64,000 bases of DNA from Anaerolineae bacterium (GTDB taxonomy: Bacteria > Chloroflexota > Anaerolineae > Aggregatilineales > Phototrophicaceae): assembly GCA_022843385.1 (NCBI GenBank), contig JALHNT010000015.1:87213-151212 (forward strand). The letters run 5' to 3'. The notes beneath the pieces were generated by a model. The model was not told the DNA's origin. It made no database searches and was given only the letters and a program-made list of their open reading frames with translations. The translations under genes and the position numbers were made by a program. Shown in pieces: positions 27,409-36,064 of this stretch. Every line of letters starts with the position of its first letter. The stretch's first letter is position 1.

Positions 27409-28356
27409 CTATGGACACCAGACGCACCAGGGCGGAAAGGTCGGTCTGGCCGTTGGCGTGGCAGTTGGGATGAGCCGCTGTAAGGTCGGGATCACGGCAT
27501 CGCTGCCGAGGTTGCCAACACATTCGGTCTGAGCCGCAACTGACCAGTAGGCGACATTCCCGCCGGTCAGGTGATGATCCTGTCCGCCTGACAAGGGATC
27601 GAGCGCCCAGCCCAGGCGCAGCGGTTCGCCCAGCGGCGTATAAGCCGCCAGCGTGAAGCGATAGGTTTCGTCAGGCGCGACGGTCAGGGCATCGCTGATG
27701 CGCGACTCGGGTGGGATGGCTGCCGCGCGAGCTGCTTCGGCTGATGCCCACCACTGGCCGGCGCGTTCACTGGCTGAAGTCCGCAGCGCGGCCACAAAGA
27801 CCTGTCCGCCGGGAATGGTGACATACGAGACAGTACCGATGTTTTCCAGTTCAATCCCCCAGGTGACAATCTGACGATCGGCACTGAACGGGATGACGGC
27901 GACTGACTCGATCCGCAGGCGCAGGCTGACAGCCGAGGCGAAGCCGCCGGTGTAGACATCAGCGCCCAGGTGAAACGGTCCGGTGGTGACCAGCGGTGTT
28001 GGAGTGGGCCAGGGTGTGAATGTGGGGCGCGGTGTGCTGATCGCCCCTGTCAGGGTGTACCCGGGTTGTTGATACAGGCCGCCCGAAGCCGGCGTATTCG
28101 TGGCACAGACGCGGCCATTCCAGAGGCAGCCTGGAACCGGGGTGAAGGTGGCATAGCCTGAAGGCGGTATATAGATGGGTGGTTGTACCTGGGTGGGCAG
28201 CGCGGTATGGGTCGGGCGCGGTGTGCTGCTGGGGCAGATGAATTGGGGCAGATCCAAAATCCGCACCTGTTGGGCGGTTGTGCCAGCACCACAGGCCAGG
28301 GCGACTGCAAGCATGGGCCATAGACACCAATGCCACTTCCAGGACGAATGGTTCAT
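27409..28356 (-). CDS. Predicted lipoprotein of the T4SS operon
   Basis: 315 residues. The N-terminus MNHSSWKWHWCLWPMLAVAL followed by ACGAG fits a lipoprotein signal, with Cys 22 as the likely lipidated residue. A Thr/Pro-rich region with PTPTPL-like motifs (about 40-120) precedes a beta-rich domain (VSLRLRIESVAVIPFSADRQ, then IELENIGTVSYVTIPGG), reminiscent of a DUF4352-type sandwich. Located outside the membrane. Its ATG overlaps the upstream gene's stop. It may contact the recipient cell or stabilise the channel. Confidence 0.6.
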   Translation of the reverse strand: MNHSSWKWHWCLWPMLAVALACGAGTTAQQVRILDLPQFICPSSTPRPTHTALPTQVQPPIYIPPSGYATFTPVPGCLWNGRVCATNTPASGGLYQQPGYTLTGAISTPRPTFTPWPTPTPLVTTGPFHLGADVYTGGFASAVSLRLRIESVAVIPFSADRQIVTWGIELENIGTVSYVTIPGGQVFVAALRTSASERAGQWWASAEAARAAAIPPESRISDALTVAPDETYRFTLAAYTPLGEPLRLGWALDPLSGGQDHHLTGGNVAYWSVAAQTECVGNLGSDAVIPTLQRLIPTATPTARPTFPPWCVWCP

Positions 28357-29591
28357 GGGATCAGTCCTGGCTGGACGCCGGCCTCCAGCAGCAGCGTCCA
28401 GCGAGTGATCTGGCTGCGCTGGCTGCGACGAATATCGAATGTCTCCCCCAGATAAGGCACCAGGGCGGTGACGGGGACATGGGTTTGAGCCTGCAACCGG
28501 ACAAAGCCCACCGGATCGGTCAGGCCGCTGGCAAGCAGGCGATTGGTGGTGGTATCCACCAGCCGTACTGACAGGTTTTCTACGCCTTCATTGGGTTCAG
28601 CCACGCCATTGCGGTTCAGATCATAAGCGACGACGACTTCCACTGTGATGAGCGCTGGCGGGAGGCTGGTGAGCGTCGGCAGCGGCGTTGGCGGGCCGGA
28701 GATCAGCCTGATCTCCAGTGCTTCGCCCGAAGATGGATATTCGTCGGCTGGTATCGCTTCAAGCGTAGCGGCGCGGGTTGGCAGCGGCGGCCCCCGGAAC
28801 ACATCAACCGCGTCGATAAGGATCGAGGTGATGCCTGACTGAACCGCATCTGCCCGAACATCCAGCAGGTGATAACCGGCTGCAAAGAAGAATGGACCCG
28901 CCTGCTGCAAGCGGCTGTCATCCGCCTGTGTGTTCACACGGGCAATAATCTGCTCATCAAGCAGCAGCGTCAGTGATCCACCTTGCGGATGAGTTAGGTA
29001 TAGAAGGCGAACGCCCTCCCCGGTGAAGGGAAAGCGCAGTGTTGCCTGTGCCGAGGCCGACTCGCGATACCCACCAGCAGATGCGACCGGGTCATGCCGG
29101 ATACTCCACGACCCGATCATGGGAATGAGCTGATTACTTTCAAAGCGTGACCAGCCAAAACCTGGTGTTGGCGTGTCAGCCACAGTGGCGGGCTGGATCA
29201 CTGGCGCGGGCGGCAGCGCAGTGGGAATGACTGGAGCAGCGCTGGTCGGGTAAACCAGCACTGGCACAGTTACGACCAGCGGCGGTTGCGTCAAGATGAT
29301 CGTCTGGACGACAGGCGTCCAGGTTGAGGTCAGGGTAGGGCTGGGCGATGAGCTGACGGTTGCCGTTTCAGTGGCGGTGGCGGTCTCCGTCGCTGTGATG
29401 GAGGATGTTTCAGTGGCGGTTGGGGTCTCGGTGTTTGTCGCAGTTGGAGCGTCTGTCGGTGTTTCCGTTGCAGTTGGCGGTGATGTCAGCGTGACGTCCT
29501 GGGCAGCAGCCAGCCGTGTGAACAGCAGCGTACTGAACAGCAGCCCGCAGAGCAGCAACAGACAACCAATCCCCAACACCAGCCGCAGCAT
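28353..29591 (-). CDS. Surface protein with membrane anchor and Thr/Pro-rich stalk
   Basis: 412 residues. One N-terminal hydrophobic segment (LGIGCLLLLCGLLFSTLLFT) is followed by a long low-complexity stalk of TATETPT-type repeats (about 38-95), typical of surface proteins in Chloroflexota. Then come two beta domains: one with FPFTGEGVRLLYLTHPQGGS, like a carbohydrate-binding jelly roll, and a C-terminal ITVEVVVAYDLNRNGVAEPN segment like an SdrD B-type repeat with a Ca-binding-like DLNRNGVAE loop. Probably an adhesin or pilus-associated protein of the conjugation apparatus. Confidence 0.6.
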   Translation of the reverse strand: MLRLVLGIGCLLLLCGLLFSTLLFTRLAAAQDVTLTSPPTATETPTDAPTATNTETPTATETSSITATETATATETATVSSSPSPTLTSTWTPVVQTIILTQPPLVVTVPVLVYPTSAAPVIPTALPPAPVIQPATVADTPTPGFGWSRFESNQLIPMIGSWSIRHDPVASAGGYRESASAQATLRFPFTGEGVRLLYLTHPQGGSLTLLLDEQIIARVNTQADDSRLQQAGPFFFAAGYHLLDVRADAVQSGITSILIDAVDVFRGPPLPTRAATLEAIPADEYPSSGEALEIRLISGPPTPLPTLTSLPPALITVEVVVAYDLNRNGVAEPNEGVENLSVRLVDTTTNRLLASGLTDPVGFVRLQAQTHVPVTALVPYLGETFDIRRSQRSQITRWTLLLEAGVQPGLIP

Positions 29592-29709
29592 AGGCGATGC
29601 CCTGTTCTTATGCCGAGTGAAACCTCAACGCGCCCACCATAGCATGGACGCAGGCATCGGTTGTAGCGAGGAGTGGTGATCGGCGGCTCAGAGGATGGAG
29701 ATGACGATC

Positions 29710-30372
29710 TCAGAAGGTTGAGATGAGGGAAGAAAGTTCACCCGCTGCGACTGGATGGGCTGGACGCTGGATCAGTCCCAGCGCCGCTAACCGATCGAGC
29801 AGTGCGCCGTTGGTTTCGGCTTCGAATTGTTCGCGCAAGTAACGCTGCACCTGATAAATGGCCTGAGTGGTACGGCCCAGGCGGACGGCAATCTGTCCGG
29901 CTGGTCGATACTGCGCCATCTGATCGATCACCTGGCGATGATAGGCTGTGATGCGCTGCACATAGGGCAGAAAATACTGATACTCGCTCAGGGCAGCAGA
30001 AGCGGACGGCGAGAGATACAGGCCGCCAGCCAGTACATCGCGAACGGCCTGTGGCAGGCGCTCCAGCAAGGTGTCTCCCAGATAGAGATACCCTTTCGCG
30101 CCCTGGTGAATGGCCTGATGCACCCAGCAGGGTGTGATACAGGCTGAGAGGCGAATGACTTTAGGCATGCGACCCATCCCGGATCGCAGTTCAGGGACGC
30201 TTGCGAAATCATCCAGCAGGAGGAGGTCAGCGCTGCTCAGAGCCGGCTGAGCACCTTCTGATGAGCCATGGATGCGGAAGCCGAGAGGCAGCAGCGATTG
30301 TGTGATGGCGTATCCCAGCAGGTCGGAGCCATTGACGATCAGCACTGAGTGGGCGTGGGTGTTGAGTGGCAT
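29710..30372 (-). CDS. NarL/FixJ-like response regulator, atypical receiver
   Basis: 220 residues. The first 120 keep the receiver fold (SVLIVNGSDLLGYAITQSLL, DLLLLDDFAS, AIHQGAKGYLYLGDTLLERL, AVRDVLAGGLYLSP), but the acidic pocket and the Lys-Pro motif are poorly kept, so it may not be phosphorylated normally. The end is a LuxR-type helix-turn-helix (GQIAVRLGRTTQAIYQVQRY). First gene of the minus-strand operon and probably its regulator. A TATAAT-like -10 lies at 30418-30413 on this strand, with no clear -35. Confidence 0.65.
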   Translation of the reverse strand: MPLNTHAHSVLIVNGSDLLGYAITQSLLPLGFRIHGSSEGAQPALSSADLLLLDDFASVPELRSGMGRMPKVIRLSACITPCWVHQAIHQGAKGYLYLGDTLLERLPQAVRDVLAGGLYLSPSASAALSEYQYFLPYVQRITAYHRQVIDQMAQYRPAGQIAVRLGRTTQAIYQVQRYLREQFEAETNGALLDRLAALGLIQRPAHPVAAGELSSLISTF

Positions 30373-30626
30373 TCCGGCACTCGCTTTCTCATTGAAGGCC
30401 TATTTAGTGTGAATTATATCATAAAAACCGATTAATGTGTCGTTTTCCCGTCTTTTCCAGCACGGTGACATGGAGGTCTGATTGTCGCTGTTCCCAGTTT
30501 CCCGTGCAGCCACCCTGTCCCGCAGTGCTTCAGATGCTTGCCGGGAAAACTCCGGAGGCGCAACACGATGTCGTATCATTGAGAGAATTGCCGGCAAAAT
30601 ACCGAGTGTCATCCGATTATCGTTGA
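30373..30626. other. Intergenic region between divergent T4SS and target C units
   Basis: About 250 bases without a supported gene; short open frames on both strands have no recognisable content. It should hold the divergent promoters: a minus-strand TATAAT at 30418-30413 upstream of the regulator gene, and the plus-strand -10 at 30627. I see no repeat or RNA structure of note. Confidence 0.5.
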
Positions 30627-30632
30627 TATAAT
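30627..30632 (+). promoter_or_regulatory. Candidate -10 box for the target C gene
   Basis: A perfect TATAAT in an otherwise GC-rich stretch, 25 to 43 bases ahead of the candidate starts (ATG 30657 or 30675). No good -35 at normal spacing. A start near 30639 would exclude the ATG at 30636 as the translation start. Confidence 0.45.
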
Positions 30633-30674
30633 CAGATGGTAATACACTTGGACGTTATGGATACCGAGCTGATC

Positions 30675-30836
30675 ATGCCTGCATCTATCCCTCCCGACTT
30701 CCTGCCTCGTTCGCGCCAGATCATCCTGCCTTTGGTCGGCAGTGAGGAGGAGCGCGAAGCGCTGCTCACGGACGCTTTTTTCTGCTACCCGACTCCCGAC
30801 TGTTCTATGAGATCAAACGGGAGGGCAGCCCGATGA
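30675..30836 (+). pseudogene. Out-of-frame N-terminal EAD fragment of target C
   Basis: Starting at MPASIPPDFLPRSRQIILPL, this frame gives a helical effector-associated-domain start (GSEEEREALLTDAFF) and then loses sense. After the six-T run at 30776-30781, the logical continuation, LLPDSRLFYEIKREGSP, is in the frame of the downstream gene. One added T joins both parts into a full EAD of about 100 residues. It is either a frameshift mutation, a base-calling error, or a slippery on/off switch. Confidence 0.6.
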
Positions 30837-33800
30837 GTTTTACGACTCTGTGTATTCAGAAGCTGATGACATATGGCTGCATCACCGCGGAGACCCATGC
30901 GCTGGGGCGGCTGCTGGACGCCGCCCGGCTGTACTGCGGCGTGGACAAACACGGCGAGATCGATGCACTCAGCGGCATTGCCAATCGTTTGTGTGCCGAA
31001 CAGCCCGCCGAGCGCGAGGTTTTTACATCGCCCGCGGCAGACCCGGCACCGCAGCAAAGCAGCGCCACCCCGCCTGCCGAGCGCCGCCCGACGGTATTTG
31101 TCAGTTACTCGCACGCCAACGATGTCTTCGCGCAAAAGCTGGTCGCTGACCTGAATAAGGCGGGTCATGCGACGTGGATTGATACCAGTGCCATCAAAGG
31201 CGGGGCGGACTGGCAGCGGGCAATATGCGATGGCATCAACCTCTCGTATACGCTGGTGGTCATCTGCACTCATAAGGCGCTGGAAAGCGAGTACGTCTGG
31301 GACGAAATCCAGTGGGCGCGCACTCGCCACAAGCACATCCTCCCGGCGCTGCTGGAAGATGTGATCGGTGATGACCGCTTCTTTGGGCTGCATCGCTATC
31401 AGGGCATCCGCTTCGACCGCCTAGCCTATGAAGCAGCGGTGGCTGAACTGCTGGCCAGCCTGGGGCCGGCGCCGGAATATGATCCTGGCGCTCTAGCGCG
31501 CGTGCCATCGCGCCGCGAGTATGAACTGGCCTATCTCGACCGGCTGCGCTTCGATGACTTTCGCCTGGAGAAGTTTGAACTGGCCGAGTATGCGGCATTG
31601 GCCGGGGTTTCGCAGCAGCAGAATGTGAGCCGTGATGGCTGGCAGGCGCTGGCGATGCAGCAGGAATTCGCGGTGATCCGCGCGGTCAAACGTGACAGCG
31701 AGGAGCTGGAAGGCGCGCCGGAAGCTTTCACCGATGCTGTCAGCCGCATCAGCGAACTGCGCCGGGTGGTGGTGCTGGGTGAGCCGGGGGCGGGCAAGAC
31801 GCACACGCTGCGCGCCATCGCCAAGCCGCTGTACATCGCCGCGCTGAACGACCCTGCCGCGCCGATCCCGCTGCTGGTCAAGCTGGGCAGCTGGGACAAA
31901 GCCGACCAGCCCTTCGCCGAATTCCTGCGTGGGGCATTGGGCGAACTGGGCGGCTCGCTGGACGAGCTGCTGGAGGCGAAGCGGGCCGTGCTGCTGCTGG
32001 ACGGGCTGAACGAGTTTCCTGCCGACCAGCGCCCGCACAAGTACCCACAGGTCGAGGCTTTCATCCAGGCGCATCCTGATGTGATGGCTGTCGTCACCTG
32101 CCGCGAAGCCGATTACCCGATCAGCCTGCACCTGAACAAAGTGCTGATCCGCCCGCTCGACCCGCTGCGAATTCGCGATTTTGCTCGGCGGGCGCTGCGG
32201 CTGAAAAGTGAGGACGCCGGCGAAACATTCTTCTGGAAGCTGGCTGGTGGAGATGCGATACAGGCAGTGTGGAAAAAGTGGGAACGTACTGGTGCAGATT
32301 TTCTGTTGTTCTGGACAGCGCCGGATGTGCCACGCGAAAACCCGAACATTTATGGCGTGACCAGTGGCACGGATGACAGCGTGTGGCGTGAACAGGTACG
32401 GAATAGCGCGTCAATCATGCGGCTTGCCAGCAACCCGTATATGCTGCGGATGCTGCTGGACGTGTATATCCAGTACAAGGGTACGCTGCCGGCCAATCGT
32501 GGGCAGTTGTTCGACCAGTTCGTGACCGTGCTGCTGGAACGCGAGAAGCTGGCGCGGATCGACGCTGCCACCAACGTCGTCACACTGACTGATGAGGCGC
32601 GGGCGCTGCTGGTTGGATTACAGCAGGTTGCCTTTCAGATGCAGGTACGGCGGGCCGAAAGCGGCGCAGATGACGAAACCAGCGCCGGGACCTCGCTGGA
32701 TCTGGCGGCGGTGCGCGATATTCTCAATGATCGGCTGCTCTACCTGGCGGTCAGCAGCAGTATCCTGATCAGCGGGGATGACGTGCGCTTCAGCCACCAG
32801 CTCCTGCAGGAATACTTCGCCGCGAAGTACATGGACAGCGAAATCCAGGCGGGGCGGCTGAAGGCGGAAACCATCTGGAAACCGGAGAAGTGGTGGGAAC
32901 GCACCAACTGGGAAGAAGCTGCGATCCTGCTGGCCGGGCTGTACAGCGATGATTGCAGCCGGATGGTGGAATGGGTGAACGCCGCCAATCCTGAAGCTGC
33001 TGCTTTGTGCGTGATGCGCAGCGGCGCAGCGCTGGCTGAAGCCACCGGTGAACGGCTGCGGCGAGAATGGCTTGTGCGCCTGACGGATACGCAGGCCGAA
33101 CCCAACCCCCTGGCTCGTGCCGCGGTCGGGCGGGCACTGGAACTGTTCAGGATTGGCGGCCAGACTGCCGATAACCGCTCCGGTGTGGCGCTGCGTCCGG
33201 ATGGCTTGCCCAACATCGATTGGGTGACGATCCCGGCGGGAGAGTTCATTTATGGGGATGATAAGAAAGACTATCCCAATTTCGCCCAACCGGCTGACCT
33301 GCAGGTTCTGACACTGCCCGCATTCCAGATCAGCCGCTACCCGATTACCTACGAGCAGTTCCAGGCGTTCATCGACGACCCAGAAGGCTTCCATGACGGG
33401 CGCTGGTGGGAAGGGCTGGCGCTGCCGAAAGGCCATAATAGTGCACCGGGCGAGCAGAGCTTCCAGGGCGGGAATCACCCGTGCGAGAATGTGAGTTGGT
33501 ACGACGCCCTGGCGTTCTGCTGCTGGCTGTCGTGGCGGCTGGGAGGGGGGTACACGTTAGACAACATCGGCGCATGGGCGGTGCGGCTGCCGACGGAACA
33601 GGAATGGGAGAAGGCGGCGCGGGGGACTGCTGGACGCAGGTATCCGTATGGGGATGAATTCGACGCAGCGAAGGGCAACACGAGCGAGACGGGCGTTGGT
33701 CAGACGAGCGCAGTGGGCCTGTTCGCGGAGGGAGACACGTCGCACTGGGGCAAGCCGATTTCTGACCTTTCGGGCAATGTATGGGAGTGGTGTCTGACGG

Positions 33801-33994
33801 ACTATCGTAGTCGTGCGCCGAGGGCGGAGGACGAGAACTTGCGTTCTGATGACTCGCGTGTGCTGCGGGGTGGCTCGTGGAGCTACAGTCAGGGCCTTGC
33901 GCGCGCTGCCTTCCGCAACTCCAACCATCCCTCCAATCGTTTCAGCCTTTTCGGTTTTCGGGTGGTGTGCCGTCCCCCATCTCCTGGCCACTGA
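30833..33994 (+). CDS. DGR target C: TIR-NACHT-FGE/C-type-lectin protein
   Basis: 1053 residues from the ATG at 30833. The first ~70 are the rear part of an EAD whose front is out of frame upstream. TIR domain at about 87-195 (TVFVSYSHANDVFAQKLVAD). NACHT/STAND NTPase: GEPGAGKT near 316, LLLLDGLNEFP near 389, [16 protein letters not shown] near 655. FGE/C-type-lectin domain from about 798 (TIPAGEFIYGDD) to the end; VR3 covers ~1009-1048. Predicted role as for target A: a diversified sensor with TIR output. It lies 21 kb from TR, beyond the secretion operon, and is divergent from it. Confidence 0.85.
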   Translation: MSFTTLCIQKLMTYGCITAETHALGRLLDAARLYCGVDKHGEIDALSGIANRLCAEQPAEREVFTSPAADPAPQQSSATPPAERRPTVFVSYSHANDVFAQKLVADLNKAGHATWIDTSAIKGGADWQRAICDGINLSYTLVVICTHKALESEYVWDEIQWARTRHKHILPALLEDVIGDDRFFGLHRYQGIRFDRLAYEAAVAELLASLGPAPEYDPGALARVPSRREYELAYLDRLRFDDFRLEKFELAEYAALAGVSQQQNVSRDGWQALAMQQEFAVIRAVKRDSEELEGAPEAFTDAVSRISELRRVVVLGEPGAGKTHTLRAIAKPLYIAALNDPAAPIPLLVKLGSWDKADQPFAEFLRGALGELGGSLDELLEAKRAVLLLDGLNEFPADQRPHKYPQVEAFIQAHPDVMAVVTCREADYPISLHLNKVLIRPLDPLRIRDFARRALRLKSEDAGETFFWKLAGGDAIQAVWKKWERTGADFLLFWTAPDVPRENPNIYGVTSGTDDSVWREQVRNSASIMRLASNPYMLRMLLDVYIQYKGTLPANRGQLFDQFVTVLLEREKLARIDAATNVVTLTDEARALLVGLQQVAFQMQVRRAESGADDETSAGTSLDLAAVRDILNDRLLYLAVSSSILISGDDVRFSHQLLQEYFAAKYMDSEIQAGRLKAETIWKPEKWWERTNWEEAAILLAGLYSDDCSRMVEWVNAANPEAAALCVMRSGAALAEATGERLRREWLVRLTDTQAEPNPLARAAVGRALELFRIGGQTADNRSGVALRPDGLPNIDWVTIPAGEFIYGDDKKDYPNFAQPADLQVLTLPAFQISRYPITYEQFQAFIDDPEGFHDGRWWEGLALPKGHNSAPGEQSFQGGNHPCENVSWYDALAFCCWLSWRLGGGYTLDNIGAWAVRLPTEQEWEKAARGTAGRRYPYGDEFDAAKGNTSETGVGQTSAVGLFAEGDTSHWGKPISDLSGNVWEWCLTDYRSRAPRAEDENLRSDDSRVLRGGSWSYSQGLARAAFRNSNHPSNRFSLFGFRVVCRPPSPGH
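33856..33976 (+). repeat. DGR variable repeat VR3 (target C)
   Basis: 121 bp aligning without gaps to TR. By hand count there are 18 substitutions, all at TR adenines. The flanking invariant segments (RVLRGGSW before, GFRVVCRP after) are identical to TR at the DNA level. Over 21 kb from TR, so this is a remote target. Confidence 0.93.
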
Positions 33995-34055
33995 CCACTG
34001 GGCGTGAGCGAAGCGAGCGCGTCTTTTGTCTTTTGTTCTTCTCCGCGAAGCGGAG
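33977..34055 (+). other. Post-VR landing pad with hairpin (VR3)
   Basis: TGACCACTGGGCGTGAGCG, then the hairpin CTCCGC-GAA-GCGGAG at 34041-34055, 64 bp after VR3. Same order and spacing as behind the other VRs; differs by a few bases from the VR1 and VR4 versions. Confidence 0.7.
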
Positions 34056-34100
34056 TCGATTTCTTTCAGGTTTGGGGTTTAACCAATCAGGGAGTTGAAT

Positions 34101-34901
34101 GTGGATCGGAACTGCTTTAACGAGATCATCGCGCTGCTGCGCCCGTATCTGGATGTGCCGGAGACGCGCCAGGCGATCCTGCAAACGGCGTGGTTCGGCT
34201 CGCCGCTGCTGCACCAGGTGAGCTGGACGGGCAATGCGCAGACCTTCACCGTGTTGGCGGTCAACACGGCTTTGAAATTCGGCGAGATCGAAGCTGGCAT
34301 CCCGGCGATTCGCGCTCTGCTGGAAGGTCTGCGCCCGCAGGTGGGTTATGATGTGCAGGCGAAGATCGATGCGATTCTGGCGCGCTGTTTTGAACTCGCC
34401 GATCAGTCCAAAGCACTGGCTGAAGTCCCGGCGCTGCCTGCTGCCAGCAACTCGGCAGCTCAGGCGCACTTCTTCATCTCCTATTCCAGCGCCGACCGTG
34501 CCGCGTTCGTTGATCGGCTGGCAAAGGATCTAACGGGCGCGGGTTATGCCATGTGGGTCGACAATCTCGGGCCACAGTACAACGGCATCACAGCGGGCAA
34601 GGCCTGGCAGCAGGAGCTGGCGGACGCCCTGCATCAGGCGGCGCTGGTGATTTTTGTGATCACGCCCGACAGCATTCGCTCGGCCTGGTGTCAGGCGGAA
34701 CTGCGACGCGCTGTCGAACAGAACACGCCGGTCATTCCGGTGCTGGCGCGCCCGCTCAAGGATGAGGATAGAGCGCTGGTGGGGCAGATTCAGCTTGGGG
34801 ATCAGCGCCTGAGCGACCTGCAGTACCGCGATTTTGTCGTGCTGGGGTATGATAAAGGGCTGGACATTCTGCTGACCGATATCGCCAGACACCTGAAATA
34901 G
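34101..34901 (+). CDS. EAD-TIR effector protein
   Basis: 266 residues from the GTG at 34101, which has GGAG six bases ahead and makes the start (VDRNCFNEIIALLRPYLD) match the MDK/MDR starts of the other EAD proteins. A TTG six bases upstream is the alternative. Residues 1-~100 are an EAD. About 120-265 is a TIR domain (HFFISYSSADRAAFVDRLAK, SAWCQAELRRAVEQNTPVIP) with an AWQQELADAL helix where the NADase Glu of active TIRs usually sits. It has no NTPase and no sensor, so it probably acts as an effector recruited through EAD-EAD contact by targets A or D or by the next gene's product. Confidence 0.8.
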   Translation: MDRNCFNEIIALLRPYLDVPETRQAILQTAWFGSPLLHQVSWTGNAQTFTVLAVNTALKFGEIEAGIPAIRALLEGLRPQVGYDVQAKIDAILARCFELADQSKALAEVPALPAASNSAAQAHFFISYSSADRAAFVDRLAKDLTGAGYAMWVDNLGPQYNGITAGKAWQQELADALHQAALVIFVITPDSIRSAWCQAELRRAVEQNTPVIPVLARPLKDEDRALVGQIQLGDQRLSDLQYRDFVVLGYDKGLDILLTDIARHLK

Positions 34902-35220
34902 GAGCGACTACCGCGCATGGATCGTGAATTACGCCGCCGCGTCGTGCAATTTCTGGAACAGCATATTGGGGCAACGGCTGCTGATCGTGAAGCGGTGCTG
35001 TCCAATGCGCTGCATGGGTGCCTTGTTCTCAGGCAGATTGGCCATCTTGAGGAAAATACCTCGGCATTCGTCGGTACTATGGTAGACACTCTCTATAAAT
35101 ATGGGCGCTGCGATGGCGACACAGAACCCTCATTGGTGGTGCTGATGCGGTACATTGGCTCGCAAAAAGGCCCGGACGTGCAGGCCATGGCCGATGCACT
35201 GTGTGGTGACTTACTGCGCG
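34793..35220 (+). repeat. Tandem duplication, copy 1 (TIR tail plus EAD start)
   Basis: This stretch, holding the last ~36 codons of the EAD-TIR gene and the first ~100 codons of the next gene, has a diverged copy at 36762-37187, offset by about 1968 bases. It marks a recombination event that made two EAD-starting genes from one. Confidence 0.75.
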
Positions 35221-36014
35221 ATGGTACCAATTCACCCAAACGCATTAAGGAGCATGTGCCTGCTTTCCTACGAGGTTCCTATTCTTTTCGTACGTCACTG
35301 TTGCTGTTGCTGCTGGTCATTGCAGCAACCTTGGTGCTTCCGTGGTTAAATGGCGAACGGTTGCGGTGGTTAGCACAGTCTCGAAGCCAGCCTGTGTATA
35401 TCGCCTCACTAAATCTCTATATGGAGCCGTTCGAAGTTACAGTAGAACGGTATCATATGTGTGTTGAAGCAGAAGAGTGTAAAGCACCTCTAGAAGAGAA
35501 GGATGGTGAGAAAAATCCCTACTATGTTAGGGGTTCAGACCAGTTTCCGGCAGTAGCAGTTAGTTCAACTGAAGCATTTAAGTTCTGCCGTTGGATTGAT
35601 CGGCGACTGCCTACAGTGCAGGAATGGCTATATGTTGCTAGGGGCGGTGAAAGTCAGACCGATTTTCCATGGAGTGATGAATTACCGGACAGCAGTCGTG
35701 CCAACCTCTATTATGAGTCGCGTGAGAGCAGCAGTTTCCTTGAACCGGTGGGTGGACGCCCTGGTGGTGCCTTTCGAGGTATTCATGACCTGATTGGGAA
35801 TGCCAGTGAGTGGACAGTGTCAGTTGCCGAAAGTGGCAATTATGAACATGATAGCCGTATCTGGATTAGCCTGGACAACTTACCCAATGCACTGTACACC
35901 GTAGGCGGGAGTTACAGTACAACCCCGGAAGCCCTGCAGCAATTAGGGACGATGATAGCGAGTACTAATGCAAGTGCACTTCGCCTGCAAATAGGTTTTC
36001 GTTGCGTCCAATAG
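34917..36014 (+). CDS. EAD-transmembrane-FGE-like protein (invariant)
   Basis: 365 residues. Residues 1-100 are an EAD very close to that of target D (MDRELRRRVVQFLEQHIGAT). A membrane segment follows (LLLLLLVIAATLVLPWL, about 123-141). The rest is a small FGE-sulfatase/C-type-lectin domain (MEPFEVTVERYHMCVEAEEC, WIDRRLPTVQEWLYVARGGE, GIHDLIGNASEWTV, ending IGFRCVQ). It has no NTPase and no DGR variable repeat: the VR position reads VGGSYSTTPEALQQLG, not A-derived. Topology would put the lectin-like domain outside and the EAD inside, like a small receptor. Base use is AT-richer after about 35270. Confidence 0.75.
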   Translation: MDRELRRRVVQFLEQHIGATAADREAVLSNALHGCLVLRQIGHLEENTSAFVGTMVDTLYKYGRCDGDTEPSLVVLMRYIGSQKGPDVQAMADALCGDLLRDGTNSPKRIKEHVPAFLRGSYSFRTSLLLLLLVIAATLVLPWLNGERLRWLAQSRSQPVYIASLNLYMEPFEVTVERYHMCVEAEECKAPLEEKDGEKNPYYVRGSDQFPAVAVSSTEAFKFCRWIDRRLPTVQEWLYVARGGESQTDFPWSDELPDSSRANLYYESRESSSFLEPVGGRPGGAFRGIHDLIGNASEWTVSVAESGNYEHDSRIWISLDNLPNALYTVGGSYSTTPEALQQLGTMIASTNASALRLQIGFRCVQ

Positions 36015-36064
36015 CTTTGGTGGTAAGATAATATAGTCGCAAGATTATTAAAGGGTGTCGGTAA

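Noticed and set aside
29296..29679. 127-residue Val/Ala-rich repetitive frame on the plus strand
   Set aside because: It is the antisense of the Thr/Pro-rich stalk of the surface protein gene at 28353-29591.
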